In this document: in pieces, positions 12,301 through 22,982 of the stretch | Layout: each line of letters begins with the position of its first letter | Numbering within the stretch: the stretch's first letter is position 1 | Assembly (NCBI RefSeq): GCF_000010805.1 | Contig: NC_012522.1 | Span: 6,014,001-6,078,000, forward strand | DNA: 64,000 bases | Source: Rhodococcus opacus B4 | GTDB lineage: Bacteria; Actinomycetota; Actinomycetes; Mycobacteriales; Mycobacteriaceae | Direction: 5' to 3' | Made by a program: the position numbers and the translations under genes | The notes under the pieces: generated by a model | Told to the model about the DNA's origin: nothing | The model's database searches: none | The model's input: only the letters and a program-made list of their open reading frames with translations

Positions 12301-15300
12301 GGACGTTCTCGGACACGAGATCGTCGGCCGCGGGACGCACTTCTTCGACGCGGGCGGCAACTCTCTCCTCGCCACCCAGCTGACGGCGCGGCTCACCGAC
12401 TCCGTAGGGCATGTGGTGCCGCTGCGCACCCTGTTCGCGCACCCGACCGTCGCCGAACTGGCCGAAGCGCTCGACGACGCGGTCCCGGAGACGGACCTGC
12501 GTCCCGTCCTCGTCGCCCGCCCCCGACCGGACCGCATTCCGCTGTCCCGCAGCCAGTACCGCATGTGGGTGCTGAACCGCACCGACCCCGGGTCGCCGAC
12601 GTACAACCTGCCCGCCACCGTGCGGATGGACGGCGCACTCGACGTCGATGCGCTGACCGCCGCCTTCGAGGACGTGATCCGGCGGCACGAGACACTGCGG
12701 ACGCGGTACCCCGTGGACGGCCAGCCCTACCAGGAAATCCTCGAGCCGGCCCCGCTCGACCTCCACCCGGTCGACGTGCGCGATCCCGACGAGTTCATGG
12801 AGCAGTTCGCCTCCCGCGGATTCGACCTGACCCGGGACCGCCCGATCCGGGTTGCGCTGCTGCGCCTGCACCCGCAGAGCCACGTGCTGGCCGTGAACAT
12901 CCATCACATCGCCGCCGACGGATGGTCGCTGACCCCGCTCGTCTCCGACGTGCTCAGTGCCTACGCCGCGCACTGTTCCGGGATTGCGCCGCACCAGGAT
13001 CCACTGCCCCTGCAGTACGCCGACTACGCCGTGTGGGAGCGGGAACTGCTGGACGGGGACTACGGGCAGCGCCGCGTCGAGCACTGGCGTCGCGCGCTGG
13101 ACGGCGTCGACAGCACGGCGCCGCTCCCGACCGACCGGCCGACGAGTACGACGGCTCGGGCCGGCGTCGTCGCATTCGACGTGTCGGCGGATGTGCAGCA
13201 GGCGGTGCACCAGTTGGCGGCGCAGCACCACGCGACACCGTTCATGGTGCTGCACGCGGCGCTGTCGGTGGTGCTGTCGAGGCACGGCGCCCAGCCCGAC
13301 GTCGTCGTCGCCACCGCCGTCGCGGGTCGCGGGGAGCGAGCACTCGATTCCCTCGTCGGCATGTTCGTGAACACGCTCGCGCTGCGGGCACAGGTGCTGC
13401 CGGACATGCCGTTCACCGGGCTCCTCGCGCAGGTCCGGGACTTCGACGTCGACGCCTTCGAACACGCCGATGTGCCGTTCGAGGTGGTCGCCGGGCTGCT
13501 CGGCGGCCGGACCCCGCAGGTCGCCCTGGCCCTGCACAACCTGCAGATCCCCACCGTCGAGGCCGCGGGCATGACGGTGACGGCCGCGGAATTCGACACC
13601 GGAACAGCGAAATTCGACCTCCACCTGACGCTCACCGAGACGTCGGACGACGGTGCCCCCACCGGAATGCGCGGCGCCGCGGTGTACGCGGACCTCTTCG
13701 ACGAGGCGTCGGTACGTGCACTCGTGAGCAACCTGGTAAGAGTGCTCCAGGCCGTCGGCGCCGACCCCGACCTGCCCGTGGACGACCTCGCGCTGCCCGG
13801 CGCGGAGCCGCTCGTCGGTGCGGAACCTGCCGACGAGCGCACGCTGGCCGAGATCCTCACGGCCACCGCCGCCGCGTTCCCCGACCACGCGGCCCTCACC
13901 GACGGCGACGTCACCCTCACCTACCGCGAGCTGGACGAGCGTTCCGACGCCAGGGCGCGCGAGCTGACGGCGCTGGGTATCGCGCCGGGCGACGTTGTTC
14001 CGATCGACCTGCCGCGGTCGCCGGACTTCGTGGTCGAGCTCTGGGCCGTCGCCAAGACCGGTGCGGCCTTCAGCCCCGTGAGCGGTTTTGGTAGCCAGAG
14101 CAACCAGAAGTGCGCACGAGACGTGGCGTACGTGATCCACACCAGCGGCTCCACCGGCACACCCAAGGCAGTCGCGGTCACCCATCGTGGGCTGGGACCG
14201 CTCACCGCCGAGGTGGTGCGGCGGTACCGGGTGGGCCCCGGCGACCGCGTCCTGCACGGCTACAACCCGGCCTTCGACGCCGCGCTGCTGGAGATGCTGC
14301 TCGCGTTCGGATCGGGAGCTTGCCTGGTGGTGGCGCCCGCTGACGTCTTCGCCGGGGCCGAGTTGCATCGGCTGCTGGTCGATCAGCAGGTCACGCACTA
14401 CCTCTCCACCCCGTCCGTCCTCGCCACGCTCGACCCGCGGGGGCTGGAGCCGGTGCGCGTCGTGGGGGTCGGCGGCGAGGCACTGAGCCCCGAACTGGCC
14501 GCCACCTGGTGCGCCGGACGGCTCCTGCTCAACGCCTACGGCCCGACCGAGTCCACGGTGGTCGCGACGCTGACCGAGATCGATCCGGCGTCCGCGGGAG
14601 GTGCGGTGACGATCGGGGCCCCGATCCCCGGAACGACCGCGCTCGTACTCGACACGAGGCTTCGGGCCGTCCCCGTCGGCGGTGTCGGTGAGCTCTACCT
14701 CGCCGGACCCGGACTCGCCCAGGGGTACCTCGACGCACCCGACCGGACGGCGGAGCGTTTTGTCGCGGCGCCGGGTGGAAGCCGCATGTATCGCACCGGC
14801 GACCTGGTGCACCGCCGGGCCGACGGCACCCTCTCCTTCGCCGGCCGGGTCGACCGCCAGATCAAGCTGCGCGGCATGCGCATCGAACCGGCACAGGTGG
14901 AGGCCGCCCTGCTCGAACTGCGCGGCGTCGAGCAGGCCGCCGTGTCGGTGCAGCGACACGACCTCGTCGCCTTCGTCGCCGGAACGGACCTTGATTCCCG
15001 GACTCTCCGAGAGGAACTGACCGGCCGCCTGCCCTCCTACCTGGTTCCGCCGCGCATCGTCACGATGGACGCGTTGCCCCTCACCGCCAACGGCAAGCTC
15101 GACGTCGCCGCGTTGGACGACTGGGACGACGACGTCATCGCGGCACCGCCGCGCACCGCCGTCGAGGAGATGGTGGCCGGAATCTTCGCCGACGTCCTCG
15201 GTTCCACTCGAATAGGCGCCGGGCACAACTTCTTCGACGCGGGCGGCGACTCGCTGTCGGCGACCGCGGTGACGGCCCGGCTGTCCGCGACGTTCGGCGT

Positions 15301-18300
15301 CGACGTGCCCGTGCGGGTGTTGTTCGAGAACCCGAGCCCAGCCTCGCTCGCAGGCTGGCTGGGCAGCCGGGCGTCGGGAGTCCCGCGGCCGGCGCTCACC
15401 CCACGCCCGCGCGGGGCGCGGGTGCCATTGTCTCCCGCGCAGCAGCGCATGTGGCTGCTCAGCCGGGCCAACCCCGATACCGCCCTGCACAACATGGTGT
15501 TCGTCACGCGGATCGGCAGCGACGTCGACGTCGACGCCCTCCGGCTGGCCCTGCGCGACGTGCTGCAACGGCATGCGGTGCTGCGCACGGTCTTCCCCGT
15601 CGACGCCGAAGGTCCACACCAGCTGGTTCTGCCCGTCGAGGCCGTGACCGAGGACGTCAGCGCGGAAGCGGGCTTTTCCGTCGACGCGTGGAGCACAAGG
15701 CCGTTCGATCTCACCACCGAGACCCCGGTACGGGTGATGCTGCGGCACAACGGTACCGGAGACTACACGCTCGGCGTCGTGGTTCACCACATCGCGCTGG
15801 ACGGCGGTTCGATGGGACCGCTGCTCGCCGATCTCGGCACCGCCTACCAGTGCCGTCTGGACGGGTCGGCGCCGCAGTGGGCGCCGCTGTCCGTCGACTA
15901 CGCCGACTACGCGATCTGGATGCACGAACTGCTCGGCGCCGGCTCCGACCCCGCCAGTGCGGCCCGCGCCCAACTCGACCACTGGGCGCAGGTGCTCGCG
16001 GGAGTGGGCGCCCCGCTCCCGCTGCCGACCGATCGTCCCCGGCCGGAACTGTCCAGCCACATCGGGTCGAGTGTGGAATGGACCCTCGACGACGACGTGC
16101 GGGAGCGCCTGGGCTCCCTGGCGCGGACTCGGGGAACAACCGTGTTCATGGTGCTCCACGCGGCACTCGCGGTCCTTCTGGCGCGCCTGAGCGGGCACTC
16201 CGACGTGGTGGTGGGCACGGCAGTCGGGGGCCGTCCCGACCCCGCGCTCGACGCCGTGGTCGGCATGTTCGCCGGCACCGTCGCACTCCGGACCCCGGTG
16301 TCGCCTGCGCAGTCCTTCGAGGACTTCCTCGCCGACGTCCGCACCGTCGACCTCGACGCACTCGCACACGCCGACATCCCGTTCGACGAGGTGGTGGCGC
16401 ATCTCGCCCCGGAACGGTCCCCGGCATACAACCCGCTGTTCCAGGTGATGCTGACGTACCAGCGTGCCGTCGAATTCCCGCAACTGTTCCTCGGCACCGA
16501 CGAGTGCCGAACCGACACGCAGGCAACGGAATTCGACCTCGCCTGGGACGTCACCGACGCGGCCGACGCGCTGACGGTGCGACTCGACTACGCCACCGAT
16601 CTGTTCGACCGGCAGACGGCACAGACGCTCCTGCGCCGGTTCGCCGCCGTCCTCGACGCCGCCCTCACCCACCCCGCGGCGGCCGTCGGCGACCTCGAGA
16701 TCCTGGGCGACGCCGAACGCGCCCACCTCGTGCAGGGACCCCGGACCGGGAGCACGCCGCGGACGCTCCGCGACATCCTGGAAACCCGGGCGCGCGCAAC
16801 CCCGTCCGCCGTCGCGGTGATCGACGGCGATACCGAGTGGAGCTACCGCGCACTCGACGAACTGTCGGACCGCTGGGCCCGCGCGCTCGCGTCCCGCGGC
16901 GTCGGTCCCGAGGACGTCGTCGCGGTCGCGACACCCCGCGGCCGGCACTGGCTCCTCGCGGTGTGGTCGGTGACCAAGGCCGGTGCGGCGTGGATGTCGC
17001 TGGATCCTGCCCATCCCGCCGAGCGGCTCGACTGGATGCTGACGGACTCGGGTGCCATCATCGGGCTGACCGCCGGTGGCGTCACGGATCTGCCGCGATC
17101 CTTCGACTGGATGAGCCTGGACGAGCAGCCCACCGGCGACGCGGACCCGGCGGCGCCCGACGTGGACAACGCGGCGTACGTGATCTACACGTCGGGGTCC
17201 ACCGGCCGGCCCAAGGGTGTCGTCGTGACGCACCGCGGGCTCACCGCTCTGCTCGCCACCCCCGCATACGACTCGGGCACAGACTATTCCGGCTCTGCGC
17301 GAGTGCTGCAATTGACCTCCCCGACGTTCGACGTGTCGGTGTTCGAAATGCTCTGGGCGGTGTCGCTCGGAGGTGCCCTCGTCGCCGCACCCGCATTCGG
17401 CTTCGCCGGTGACGAACTGGCCCGGTTCCTGACGTCGCAGAGGATCACCCACCTCACGCTCACCCCGACCGTGCTGGCCTCCCTCGACCCCGGGCGTATT
17501 CCTCCGTCGACGGTCGTCGTCGGGGGAGAGGCGCTGCCCGCGGACCTCGCCGACCGCTGGTCGCGGCGGCACCGGCTGTTCAACGCGTACGGTCCCACCG
17601 AGTTCACCGTCGACGCGTCCGTCGCGGGCCCCCTCGAACCCGGCCGCCCGATCACGATCGGACACGCCCTCGACGGCAACGCCGCGTTCGTCCTCGATGC
17701 GCGCCTGCACCCCGTGCCCGACGGCGTGACGGGCGAACTGTATCTCGCCGGCAGCGGCATCGCCCGCGGGTATGGAGGCCGAAGTGACCTCACCGCAGGA
17801 CAATTCGTCGCGCATCCCTACGGCAAGCCGGGGGAGCGGCTGTACCGCACCGGCGACCTCGTGCGGCGGGACCCGAACGGGGCACTGGACTACCTCGGAC
17901 GCAGCGACTCCCAGGTGAAGATTCGCGGAATCCGGGTGGAACCCGCCGAGGTCGACGCCGTGCTCCTGCGGCACCCCGGTGTCGAATTCGCCGTGACGAT
18001 CGCGGTGCCGACGCAGACGGACACCGTGCTGGCGTCCTACGTCGGCGGCGCGGGGGACCTCTCGGCCCGGGCACTCGCCGACTTCACCCGCGGACGGCTG
18101 CCGCGGCACCTGGTCCCGGCCCCGGTGACCGTAGTGGACGCACTGCCGCTCCTGCCGTCGGGCAAACTCGACCGCGCCGCGCTGCCGGCGCCGGCGATCG
18201 AGATCGTCGAATCCGCGCTGCCTGCAGGTGAACTCGAAGGGGCGATCGCCGCGGTGTTCGCGGAAGTGCTGGGCGTCGCAGACGTCCCCGCGGACGAGGC

Positions 18301-19147
18301 CTTCTTCACCCTCGGCGGAACCTCGATGGGAGCGGCCTCGGTGGCAACCGAATTGCGCCGCCGACTGGACCGCGACGTGCCCATCGAATGGATCTTCACC
18401 GACCCCACGGTGCAGCGCCTGGCCGCGCGGATCGACGACGGCGCCCGGCTCGACAGCTTCTTCGACACCCTCGTGGAACTCCGCCCCGGCGGTGCGGGAG
18501 CGCCCCTGTTCTGCGTGCACCCGCTCAGCGGATTGGCCTGGTGCTTCAGCGGTCTCGCCGATCACGTCGGCGACCGTCCGCTGTACGGCATCCAGGCGAC
18601 CGGAGTGCCGGACCTGCCCGGCACGCTGTCCGCGCTGGCCGCCCGGTACGTCGACGCGATCCGGGTGGTCCAGCCGGACGGCCCTTACCACCTGCTGGGT
18701 TGGTCGCTCGGCGGAACCGTCGCCCACGAGATGGCGGTCCAACTCCGCGAATCCGGCCACGAGGTGGCGGCGCCGGCACTCCTCGACACACTGCTGCCGC
18801 AGCACCTGCCACCCGAACCGGAAACCCTGACCGAGGACGAGTTGATCGCGCAGTTCGGCTCGTACGTGAGCGCCGACCGGCTGCGGGAGATCCGGGCCCT
18901 GATCGAGCGACTCGAGCTGATCGCATCGACCCACAGCCCCCGGCGGTTCGACGGCAACCTCGACCTGTTCGTCGCCGCCCGGGACCTGGACCGGCACCCC
19001 GACGTCGTCGACGCCTGGCGTGAGCACGCCGGCGGCGTCGTCACCGCACACCACATCGACACCACCCACTCCGAGATGGCAGACCCGGGACCGCTCGCCG
19101 AGATCGGCCGACTGCTACGGAGATCGGGGGACCACGGCGGACCGTGA
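3386..19147 (+). CDS. Five-module non-ribosomal peptide synthetase, C-A-PCP x5 with terminal thioesterase
   Basis: About 5250 residues. Modules by nucleotide: C1 3390-4690, A1 4730-6160, PCP1 6170-6390 (GGNSL); C2 6435-7740, A2 7790-9235, PCP2 9250-9480; C3 9530-10860, A3 10890-12230, PCP3 12250-12470; C4 12535-13810, A4 13840-15120, PCP4 15150-15360 (GGDSL); C5 15420-16730, A5 16760-18200, PCP5 18230-18440 (GGTSM); TE 18505-19140 (GWSLGG). C motifs are [28 protein letters not shown] and HHIALDG. The A2 specificity residues read DFWNIGMVHK, the classical threonine code; the other four codes were not assigned. There are no epimerisation domains and no MbtH-like gene in the window. An N-terminal C domain suggests an acyl starter or an upstream partner. 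The start is uncertain: GTG 3386 gives [11 protein letters not shown], the usual beginning; GTG 3377, GTG 3353 and ATG 3236 are alternatives. The product is unknown. Confidence 0.93.
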   Translation: MNPFPLSRAQQALWFAQQLDPDVPLNIAQYVEVRGILDLDALVAATERACRELESPVIRLVDAPGEPWQLVDQSISDALTYIDLRESDDPIGDAHRWMIEAYSRPLDVLSDRMIAATLLHLGVDHYYWYSHVHHLVMDGHGAMVLMNRVAEVYTHLVNGTEPPPPSALSLRELYEAEASYRTSSRFTRDQDHWKERMAELPDPRRLTERTARPVSQARLVTRLMDSAIATRVGELAKQWTSSEVPVIVAAFAAYMGRMTDSTDVVLTLPVSGRTTAAVRRSAGMVSNVVPLRVQVDPDVDARELVRRVQLELTGALRHQRFRYEDMRSGGGDSARRSFGPTVNIMNFHNEIVLGDLVGEFAVLTTGPVDDLSLNLYPSVAGRTVRIDFEGNPGLYSAEVLSDHYSRFLEFLDNFVGPGCDGPIGDLPILNTDELTEYVPCVGPSAPAPVTLASLLRSSDPSAPAVKYAGAEITYGELDARSNRLARRLIDHGIGPEDVVAALLPRSVESVVALWAVARAGAVYMPVDPGYPADRIAFMLADSGAAAALALDADGVPQGVSWIDIDDLPGSSNPVSDTDRVHPLSLDHPAYLLYTSGSTGAPKGVVVTHRGLAALSRARDDVYRVDTAARVAHFASPSFDISIEELLLAFTAGASVVIVPPEVLAGDELTELLRRERVTHAIFTPSVVASITPAGLPDLVVLDVGGEALPPELVARWAAGRTMVNSYGPTEATVTTLLSGSLGADSTVSIGRPVAGTSALVLDSRLRPVPIGVVGELYLAGPALARGYVGAPGLTAERFVANVCGSGRMYRTGDLVRWSVTRELEFVGRVDDQVKLRGFRVELGEIDAVLMSFGGVDAAVTVVRGNVLTSYVVGPRLHGELLREFASKRLPRYMVPASVTVLGELPLTRSGKVDRGALPEPVLPSVRSPRGPLEELVAGVIADVLGVGEVDAETDFFTLGGNSLSATRVVSALSAASGVRLGVRELFEQPTVAGLASILAKGGERRPPLEHRPGRGPVPLAPAQQPLWVLDRVQPESSAYAEPFVVDLDGYLDVDALRLALTDVVGRHSVLRTVFPETDHGPVQDVTATTVDLVSLNPHEISDFTARGFDLTAEPPIRVGLCTHEPDRHTLAIVVHHIAVDGLSIAPLVRDVTSAYEARSNGRSPDWAPLPVDYADYSRWQRELMGDPADRGSLASRQLHYWTTTLADAPTLLGLPTDRPRLFGDESSAGQVRFTVPAELHQKMETLAREKNSTTFMVLHAALVVLLHKLTGTDDIVVGTPTSGRTDPALDEVVGMFVGIVPLRSRVNPRVVFTELLASVQSTDLAAFANSDVPFDMIVDAVTPARSGGHHPLFQVMFAFQDFADVAVELPGIRSQAREVGTRVSRFDLEVSVRERRSQGGGPGGLTGTMAFPEALFDQESVTQWAERLLRVLTALTDESDMPVGAIDVLSAEERAFALSKAEGEALETDSLADLLDVQVAQRPHAVAATFGSANLTYAELHRRAEELACRLRDVGVATEDVVAVALSRSIDLVIAIVAVAKAGGVYMPVDVDYPAERIRYLLSDASPAALLTSEADAERLPAVGVPTLMVSSSVSADHARTVGKYARGRGAYLIYTSGSTGQPKGVLVSHANVLSLLANTCAEFGFGPGDVWTLFHSFSFDFSVWEMWGALTTGGRLVLVDHFVARSPDEFTSLLEREGVTVLNQTPSAFAQLVDRELPLSLRLLIFGGEPLGAATVAPLLERRPDIRAVNMFGITETTVHVTRHDVTGVETRPSVGVPLPGVRAYVLDASLQPVPPGTVGELYVAGTQVSRGYHQRPALTAARFVASVDGGRMYRTGDRVRQYPDGTIDYIGRADSQVEIRGYRIEPGEIEAALLRHPSVDAAAVVLRDAALGNQLVAYPVTACDAAILYRHLRAVLPEHLVPGAIVPVTALPLTVNGKLDVKALPEPGVAAADGQGTHTPIEDVVADVFTEVLGAAEMGTRHNFFDLGGNSLLATRVSARVSAVFDIDVTVKDVFEAPTVAELASRIEERSGGERRRPPLRPASSVGRIPLSPAQQRMWFVNQFDTGASGYNLPLVVRLDGELDVHALASAASDLIERHHTLRTVYPSDAEGVHQVVLDAGDVPLDLTPIALPEDAVDAHLRAFVDSGFDVSVDAPIRSRLYRVGPESHVLALVVHHIAADAWSLTPLIRDTMTAYQARLDGGGPEWPPLPVQYSDYSVWQRAVLDDASADALQQYWLDTLADLPERVTLPTDHPRPAAVSGRAGTVGIELDEQLHDALNTLARNGRATTFMVLHAALAAVLSRYSGSRDVPIGTAVAGRTDPQLDDMVGMFAGTLVLRTAVDPSATFMELLAHVHERDIAAYTHADMPFETLVELLNPARSTSHHLLFQVALSMQRSRIGQVTLPGLTVTPVGDVVDRANFDLQLTVTESGPGGRMHLDFGYDADLYEHATIEQFASRLVRFLSAVGADPQLPVGDIDLFDAAERAALVPAVGPAAPAPSTLREILTRGVAVAPDAVAVIGGGVELSYRELDARSDVMARELVENGAGPGILIPWAEPRSVDSVVRLWAIAKTGAAPVLFDPARTPFPPREWESVPGHALPLTGEVAYVVYTSGTTGTPKGVVVTHDGLAALDADLRERYAAGPGCRMLHRGAAGFDMTLLEVLVAGASGATLVIASDAEYAGPPLADLMERDRITHACMTPTILATLGERDLPDLQVLMVGGERLGSELVNRWAAGRRVYNAYGPAEATMYAVATGPLAVGEPVSIGAPVRGVSALVLDDRLRPVPPGVPGELYLAGGALARGYADQPGLTAERFVAAEDGARVYRTGDLVRWRVTAAGHELEYLGRNDSQIKMRGVRVEPAEIDTVIARLADVVFAGTVVRTTGAGTEMLVSYVLPTGHLDVHDLRRRLAESLPAYLVPTAVVMLDAAPPTVNGKLDLRSLPMPELSVAEDEPPHTDTERAVASVFADVLGHEIVGRGTHFFDAGGNSLLATQLTARLTDSVGHVVPLRTLFAHPTVAELAEALDDAVPETDLRPVLVARPRPDRIPLSRSQYRMWVLNRTDPGSPTYNLPATVRMDGALDVDALTAAFEDVIRRHETLRTRYPVDGQPYQEILEPAPLDLHPVDVRDPDEFMEQFASRGFDLTRDRPIRVALLRLHPQSHVLAVNIHHIAADGWSLTPLVSDVLSAYAAHCSGIAPHQDPLPLQYADYAVWERELLDGDYGQRRVEHWRRALDGVDSTAPLPTDRPTSTTARAGVVAFDVSADVQQAVHQLAAQHHATPFMVLHAALSVVLSRHGAQPDVVVATAVAGRGERALDSLVGMFVNTLALRAQVLPDMPFTGLLAQVRDFDVDAFEHADVPFEVVAGLLGGRTPQVALALHNLQIPTVEAAGMTVTAAEFDTGTAKFDLHLTLTETSDDGAPTGMRGAAVYADLFDEASVRALVSNLVRVLQAVGADPDLPVDDLALPGAEPLVGAEPADERTLAEILTATAAAFPDHAALTDGDVTLTYRELDERSDARARELTALGIAPGDVVPIDLPRSPDFVVELWAVAKTGAAFSPVSGFGSQSNQKCARDVAYVIHTSGSTGTPKAVAVTHRGLGPLTAEVVRRYRVGPGDRVLHGYNPAFDAALLEMLLAFGSGACLVVAPADVFAGAELHRLLVDQQVTHYLSTPSVLATLDPRGLEPVRVVGVGGEALSPELAATWCAGRLLLNAYGPTESTVVATLTEIDPASAGGAVTIGAPIPGTTALVLDTRLRAVPVGGVGELYLAGPGLAQGYLDAPDRTAERFVAAPGGSRMYRTGDLVHRRADGTLSFAGRVDRQIKLRGMRIEPAQVEAALLELRGVEQAAVSVQRHDLVAFVAGTDLDSRTLREELTGRLPSYLVPPRIVTMDALPLTANGKLDVAALDDWDDDVIAAPPRTAVEEMVAGIFADVLGSTRIGAGHNFFDAGGDSLSATAVTARLSATFGVDVPVRVLFENPSPASLAGWLGSRASGVPRPALTPRPRGARVPLSPAQQRMWLLSRANPDTALHNMVFVTRIGSDVDVDALRLALRDVLQRHAVLRTVFPVDAEGPHQLVLPVEAVTEDVSAEAGFSVDAWSTRPFDLTTETPVRVMLRHNGTGDYTLGVVVHHIALDGGSMGPLLADLGTAYQCRLDGSAPQWAPLSVDYADYAIWMHELLGAGSDPASAARAQLDHWAQVLAGVGAPLPLPTDRPRPELSSHIGSSVEWTLDDDVRERLGSLARTRGTTVFMVLHAALAVLLARLSGHSDVVVGTAVGGRPDPALDAVVGMFAGTVALRTPVSPAQSFEDFLADVRTVDLDALAHADIPFDEVVAHLAPERSPAYNPLFQVMLTYQRAVEFPQLFLGTDECRTDTQATEFDLAWDVTDAADALTVRLDYATDLFDRQTAQTLLRRFAAVLDAALTHPAAAVGDLEILGDAERAHLVQGPRTGSTPRTLRDILETRARATPSAVAVIDGDTEWSYRALDELSDRWARALASRGVGPEDVVAVATPRGRHWLLAVWSVTKAGAAWMSLDPAHPAERLDWMLTDSGAIIGLTAGGVTDLPRSFDWMSLDEQPTGDADPAAPDVDNAAYVIYTSGSTGRPKGVVVTHRGLTALLATPAYDSGTDYSGSARVLQLTSPTFDVSVFEMLWAVSLGGALVAAPAFGFAGDELARFLTSQRITHLTLTPTVLASLDPGRIPPSTVVVGGEALPADLADRWSRRHRLFNAYGPTEFTVDASVAGPLEPGRPITIGHALDGNAAFVLDARLHPVPDGVTGELYLAGSGIARGYGGRSDLTAGQFVAHPYGKPGERLYRTGDLVRRDPNGALDYLGRSDSQVKIRGIRVEPAEVDAVLLRHPGVEFAVTIAVPTQTDTVLASYVGGAGDLSARALADFTRGRLPRHLVPAPVTVVDALPLLPSGKLDRAALPAPAIEIVESALPAGELEGAIAAVFAEVLGVADVPADEAFFTLGGTSMGAASVATELRRRLDRDVPIEWIFTDPTVQRLAARIDDGARLDSFFDTLVELRPGGAGAPLFCVHPLSGLAWCFSGLADHVGDRPLYGIQATGVPDLPGTLSALAARYVDAIRVVQPDGPYHLLGWSLGGTVAHEMAVQLRESGHEVAAPALLDTLLPQHLPPEPETLTEDELIAQFGSYVSADRLREIRALIERLELIASTHSPRRFDGNLDLFVAARDLDRHPDVVDAWREHAGGVVTAHHIDTTHSEMADPGPLAEIGRLLRRSGDHGGP

Positions 19148-19268
19148 GGGCACGTGACGCCGACAGTGGACCTCATCACTACGATGTAGCGATTCAGTCG
19201 GGTCAGAACGATGTGAATGACAGCTCGATCGCGCCGCTGAGCGCGACGCAATTGGAAGAGACTCGATA

Positions 19269-20966
19269 ATGGAAATTCAGGACTACCTGCGAATTCTGCA
19301 GTCCCGTTGGAAAATCATCGCGATCACCACGGTGGTCGCGATTCTCGGTGCGCTCGGAGCATCGTTGATGACCACTCCGATCTACGAGGCGTCGACCCGG
19401 TTGTTCGTCTCGACGTCCGCCGGATCGTCGGTGAACGAGGTCTACCAGGGCAACCTGTTCTCGCAGCAGCGGGTGACGTCGTACACCAAACTGCTCACCG
19501 GCGAGACCCTCGCGCAGCGGACGATCGACAAGCTCGATCTAGGCGGCACCGCCGCGGCACTCGCCTCCCAGGTGAAGGCCAGCTCCGCGCCCGATACGGT
19601 GCTCATCGACGTGAAGGTGCAGGACCCGTCGCCGGAACGCGCCCGCGACATCGCCAACGCCCTGTCCGACGAGTTCGTCGTCATGGCCCGGGAGCTCGAG
19701 ACTCCGGAGAAGGGCGGCGCCCCCGCCGCCCGGGTCGTCGTCGAGCAGCAGGCGCAGACCCCGTCGACTCCGGTCTCGCCCAAGACACTGCGCAACCTCG
19801 CGCTGGGCGCGGCGGTCGGGCTTCTGCTCGGCATCGCCTTCGCCGTCCTGCGTGATCGCCTCGACAACACGGTCAAGGATCGGCGCACCGTCGAGGAATT
19901 GGCCGGATCCGCCCTGATCGGCACCATCCCGTTCGACAAGGAGCGGCAGACGCAGCAGGCCATCAATTTCGCCGAGGGCAACTCCTCGAGCGCGGAGGCC
20001 TACCGCGAACTGCGCACCAACCTGCAGTTCCTCGAGGTCGACAACCCGCCGCGGGTGATTGTCGTCACCAGTTCGCTGCCCACCGAAGGCAAGACCACCA
20101 CCGCGATCAATATCGCACTCGTGCTGGCGGAGGGCGGCCAGAACGTGTGCCTGGTCGAGGGCGACCTCCGCAAGCCGCGGGTGTCGAAGTACCTCGGCGT
20201 CGTCGGTTCCGTCGGACTCAGCAGCGTCCTCGCCGGCAAGGCCGACCTCGACGCCGTGCTCCAGCCGACCCAGTACACGGGCCTCACGGTGTTGGCCTCC
20301 GGACCGATCCCGCCGAACCCGAGCGAGCTCCTGGGTACGGAGACGGCCCGCCAGGTGCTGGCCGATCTGCGCGGACGATTCGACTACGTGATCGTCGACG
20401 CGTCCCCCCTGCTGCCGGTCACCGACGCGACCGTGCTCACCGCGATGTCGGACGGCGCGCTGGTCATCGCCCGGCACGCCGAAACCAAGCGGGACCAGCT
20501 GTCGCGGGCGGTGGGCAACCTGCACAGCGTCGGGGCGACCATCCTCGGAACGATCATCACGATGACGCCGAGCCGCGGCCGGGGCGTCTACGAGTACAAG
20601 TACTACTACGATACCGACAAGTCTCTGCCGCAGATGCAGCCGGCCGCTCCCGCGCAGCCTCCCGTCCCGCAGCCTGCACCTCAGCACCAGGCACCCCAGC
20701 CGGCGCCGCAGCAGCAGGCTCAGTACGTTCGCGACGAGTACCCGCCGCAGCCGTATGGGGGAGACCCGCAGGAAGTCCCGGCCTACCAGGGTGCCCCCGC
20801 GTACCAGGGCGACCAGGGCCAGCAGTGGTACGGAACGCCCGACCACTACGGCAACGAGCAGCAGTCGGGCGCGCCGATGCCTACCGCACCGAGACGCACC
20901 CGCCGCTACCGCGACGACCAGGAACCCTGGTCAGAGACGGACGCTCCGCGCGACCACACCCAGTAG
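19269..20966 (+). CDS. Polysaccharide chain-length determinant fused to BY-type tyrosine autokinase (Wzz-CpsD/CapB type)
   Basis: 565 residues. The N-terminal Wzz part has a TM helix at ~16-36 (IIAITTVVAILGALGASLM) and a second at ~176-194, with the loop between them predicted outside. The cytoplasmic kinase domain carries Walker A (SSLPTEGKTTTAIN, ~266-279), the A' motif in LVEGDLRKPR and Walker B YVIVDASPLL. A tyrosine cluster YEYKYYYDTD (~440) is the likely autophosphorylation site. It is followed by a Pro/Gln/Tyr-rich tail. Such kinases control capsule or exopolysaccharide polymerisation and phosphorylate UDP-glucose dehydrogenases. The ATG has GGAAGAG 7 nt upstream. It lies 121 bp after the NRPS; its end overlaps the convergent phosphatase gene by 36 bp. 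Family assignment is firm; the polysaccharide is unknown. Confidence 0.9.
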   Translation: MEIQDYLRILQSRWKIIAITTVVAILGALGASLMTTPIYEASTRLFVSTSAGSSVNEVYQGNLFSQQRVTSYTKLLTGETLAQRTIDKLDLGGTAAALASQVKASSAPDTVLIDVKVQDPSPERARDIANALSDEFVVMARELETPEKGGAPAARVVVEQQAQTPSTPVSPKTLRNLALGAAVGLLLGIAFAVLRDRLDNTVKDRRTVEELAGSALIGTIPFDKERQTQQAINFAEGNSSSAEAYRELRTNLQFLEVDNPPRVIVVTSSLPTEGKTTTAINIALVLAEGGQNVCLVEGDLRKPRVSKYLGVVGSVGLSSVLAGKADLDAVLQPTQYTGLTVLASGPIPPNPSELLGTETARQVLADLRGRFDYVIVDASPLLPVTDATVLTAMSDGALVIARHAETKRDQLSRAVGNLHSVGATILGTIITMTPSRGRGVYEYKYYYDTDKSLPQMQPAAPAQPPVPQPAPQHQAPQPAPQQQAQYVRDEYPPQPYGGDPQEVPAYQGAPAYQGDQGQQWYGTPDHYGNEQQSGAPMPTAPRRTRRYRDDQEPWSETDAPRDHTQ

Positions 20967-21449
20967 ATCGGCGATCTCGGACCCGATGGTCAGGAAGGTG
21001 TCCTCGTCCTGCCCCATCGGGTCCGGCACGTCCTCGGGGGTGTCGTCGGCCTTGTGTCTGGGACGTGCCGCAGCCAGGTCGGCCACCGACTTGGCATCCG
21101 CCGCCTCCGCGAGCCGAGCCGCCTCCCGGAGCGTGAACGTCTTCTTCAGCTGCTCGGGGGCCAGCGCCAGCACCTTCTCACGCTGACGCTCGGTCATCGT
21201 CAGCACCAGATCGGCGTCCGCCGCCAGGTCGGCGGTGAGCATCCGCGCGGTGAAATCGCTCGGATCGCCGCCGAGCCCTTCCAGGACCTGCGCGGCCGTC
21301 GGTTCCATCGGGCGTCCGACGGCGGCGCGTGTACCTGCGCTTTCGGCGGTCAGATCGGTGATCCCGAGCTCCTCGGCGTATGCCACTGCGAGGCGCTCGG
21401 CCGTTGGGGAGCGACAGACGTTTCCGGTGCAGACGAAGAGAACATGCAT
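20931..21449 (-). CDS. Low-molecular-weight protein-tyrosine phosphatase
   Basis: 172 residues. The catalytic P-loop CTGNVCRSP (residues 7-15, C-x5-R-S) sits right after the first strand MHVLFV. The general-acid region is DVPDPMGQ near residue 140, matching the conserved DP of the family. Length fits cytosolic LMW-PTPs (about 150-170 residues). It would remove phosphate from the tyrosine cluster of the BY-kinase, whose gene it faces and overlaps at the 3' end (36 bp). The frame stays open far upstream of 21449, but the P-loop position fixes the start at ATG 21449. Its promoter must lie in the ~105 bp shared with the divergent UDP-glucose dehydrogenase gene. The substrate is an inference from context. 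Confidence 0.9.
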   Translation of the reverse strand: MHVLFVCTGNVCRSPTAERLAVAYAEELGITDLTAESAGTRAAVGRPMEPTAAQVLEGLGGDPSDFTARMLTADLAADADLVLTMTERQREKVLALAPEQLKKTFTLREAARLAEAADAKSVADLAAARPRHKADDTPEDVPDPMGQDEDTFLTIGSEIADLLGVVARSVRL

Positions 21450-21554
21450 GGGCGAAGCATAGGGTCTCGCCCCGCACCGTCCGTACACGCACTGTTGGCT
21501 TCGAACATCTGCCGGGTAAATATCGCGCTCACCTGCACTGGTTATCAAGGGTGC

Positions 21555-22877
21555 ATGCGCTGCACCGTGTTTGGAACCGGATACCTGGGAGCCACCCACG
21601 CCGCCTGTATGGCGGAACTGGGCCACGACGTCCTGGGCGTCGATATCGATCCCGGAAAAGTGGCGAAGCTCTCCTCTGGAGAGGTGCCGTTCTACGAGCC
21701 CGGTCTGGCGGACGTGCTGCGCCGGAACATCGACGCAGGCCGGTTGCACTTCACCACGTCGTACGCCGAGGCCGCGGCGTTCGCGGACCTCCACTTTCTC
21801 GGTGTCGGCACCCCGCAGAAGAAGGGGGAGTACGCCGCCGACCTGCGGCACGTGCACTCGGTGATCGACACCCTCGCGCCGCTGCTCGACCGTCCCGCCG
21901 TCATCGTCGGCAAGTCGACCGTTCCCGTCGGGACGGCGGCCGATCTGGGTGCGCGGGCCCGCGCACTCGCGCCCGCGGGTGACGCCGTGGAGGTGGCGTG
22001 GAACCCGGAGTTCCTCCGGGAGGGCTTCGCCGTCCACGACACCCTGCACCCCGACCGCATGGTGCTGGGGGTGGACCGGCAGCGCCCCGGACGCGCGGAG
22101 ACCGAGTTACGTGAGCTGTACGCTCGCCTGCTCGACGAGGACATTCCGTTCCTGGTCACAGACCTCGCCACCGCGGAACTGGTCAAGGTCTCGGCCAACG
22201 CGTTCCTCGCCACCAAGATCTCCTTCATCAACGCCATCTCCGAGGTGTGTGAGGCCACCGGCGCCGACGTCACCCAACTCGCCGACGCCCTCGGCTACGA
22301 CGCGCGGATCGGCAGGCGGTTCCTCAACGCCGGGCTCGGGTTCGGCGGCGGCTGCCTGCCCAAGGACATCCGCGCGTTCATGGCCCGGGCGGGTGAGCTG
22401 GGCGCGAACCAGGCACTGCACTTCCTGCGGGAGGTGGACAGCATCAACATGCGCCGACGCACCCGGATGGTCGAGTTGGCGGCGCAGGCGTGCGGAGGGT
22501 CCCTGCTCGGCGCCAACGTGGCGGTGCTCGGCGCGGCGTTCAAACCGGAATCCGACGACGTCCGCGACTCCCCGGCACTCAACGTCGCGGGAATGATGCA
22601 GCTGCACGGGGCTGTCGTCAGCGTCTACGACCCGAAGGCGCTCGACAACTCGCGGAGGCTGTTCCCGACGCTGAACTACGCGACGTCGGCGGTCGAGGCG
22701 TGCGACAACGCGGACGCGGTGCTGCTGCTCACCGAGTGGGCGGAGTTCGCCGCCCTCAAACCGGAGGATCTGAACGGCGTGGTGCGGGCGCGGGTGATCG
22801 TCGACGGCCGCAACTGCCTCGACGCCGTGGACTGGCGCGCCGCCGGGTGGGTCTACCGGGGGCTCGGCAGGGGATAG
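21555..22877 (+). CDS. udgA: UDP-glucose 6-dehydrogenase
   Basis: 440 residues. It oxidises UDP-glucose to UDP-glucuronate with two NAD+, supplying uronic acids for polysaccharides. The N-terminal Rossmann motif is VFGTGYLGATHA (residues 5-16) with acidic VDIDPGK. Other marks are VGKSTVPVGT, WNPEFLREGFAVHD and the catalytic cysteine in FGGGCLPKD (~residue 266), then a C-terminal UDP-binding domain with AAFKPESDDVRDSPA. Length is normal. ATG 21555 has AAGG 5-8 nt upstream and starts directly at the Rossmann strand. A longer open frame upstream is non-coding in character. It lies beside a BY-kinase and tyrosine phosphatase, a known control set for this enzyme. M. tuberculosis udgA (Rv0322) lies in the same order relative to aspC and iniBAC. 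Confidence 0.93.
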   Translation: MRCTVFGTGYLGATHAACMAELGHDVLGVDIDPGKVAKLSSGEVPFYEPGLADVLRRNIDAGRLHFTTSYAEAAAFADLHFLGVGTPQKKGEYAADLRHVHSVIDTLAPLLDRPAVIVGKSTVPVGTAADLGARARALAPAGDAVEVAWNPEFLREGFAVHDTLHPDRMVLGVDRQRPGRAETELRELYARLLDEDIPFLVTDLATAELVKVSANAFLATKISFINAISEVCEATGADVTQLADALGYDARIGRRFLNAGLGFGGGCLPKDIRAFMARAGELGANQALHFLREVDSINMRRRTRMVELAAQACGGSLLGANVAVLGAAFKPESDDVRDSPALNVAGMMQLHGAVVSVYDPKALDNSRRLFPTLNYATSAVEACDNADAVLLLTEWAEFAALKPEDLNGVVRARVIVDGRNCLDAVDWRAAGWVYRGLGRG

Positions 22878-22982
22878 CGCCCAGATCACGGAACGCCCCG
22901 CGATAACGGGTTTGACGATCCCGGCTGCCGATGGCATCGGCGGGCGGTAGCGTCAGCCTCAATCGCAACGGAGGGCTGGGCG

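Noticed and set aside
11717-19069. 2450-codon open frame antisense to the NRPS
   Set aside because: Composition (Arg, Gly, Val, Gln, His rich, no domains) is that of a complementary-strand shadow in GC-rich DNA; the sense strand has continuous NRPS domains.
3386-19147. Siderophore synthetase assignment
   Set aside because: No ornithine hydroxylase, formyltransferase, siderophore transporter or iron box beside it; only the A2 threonine code is readable.
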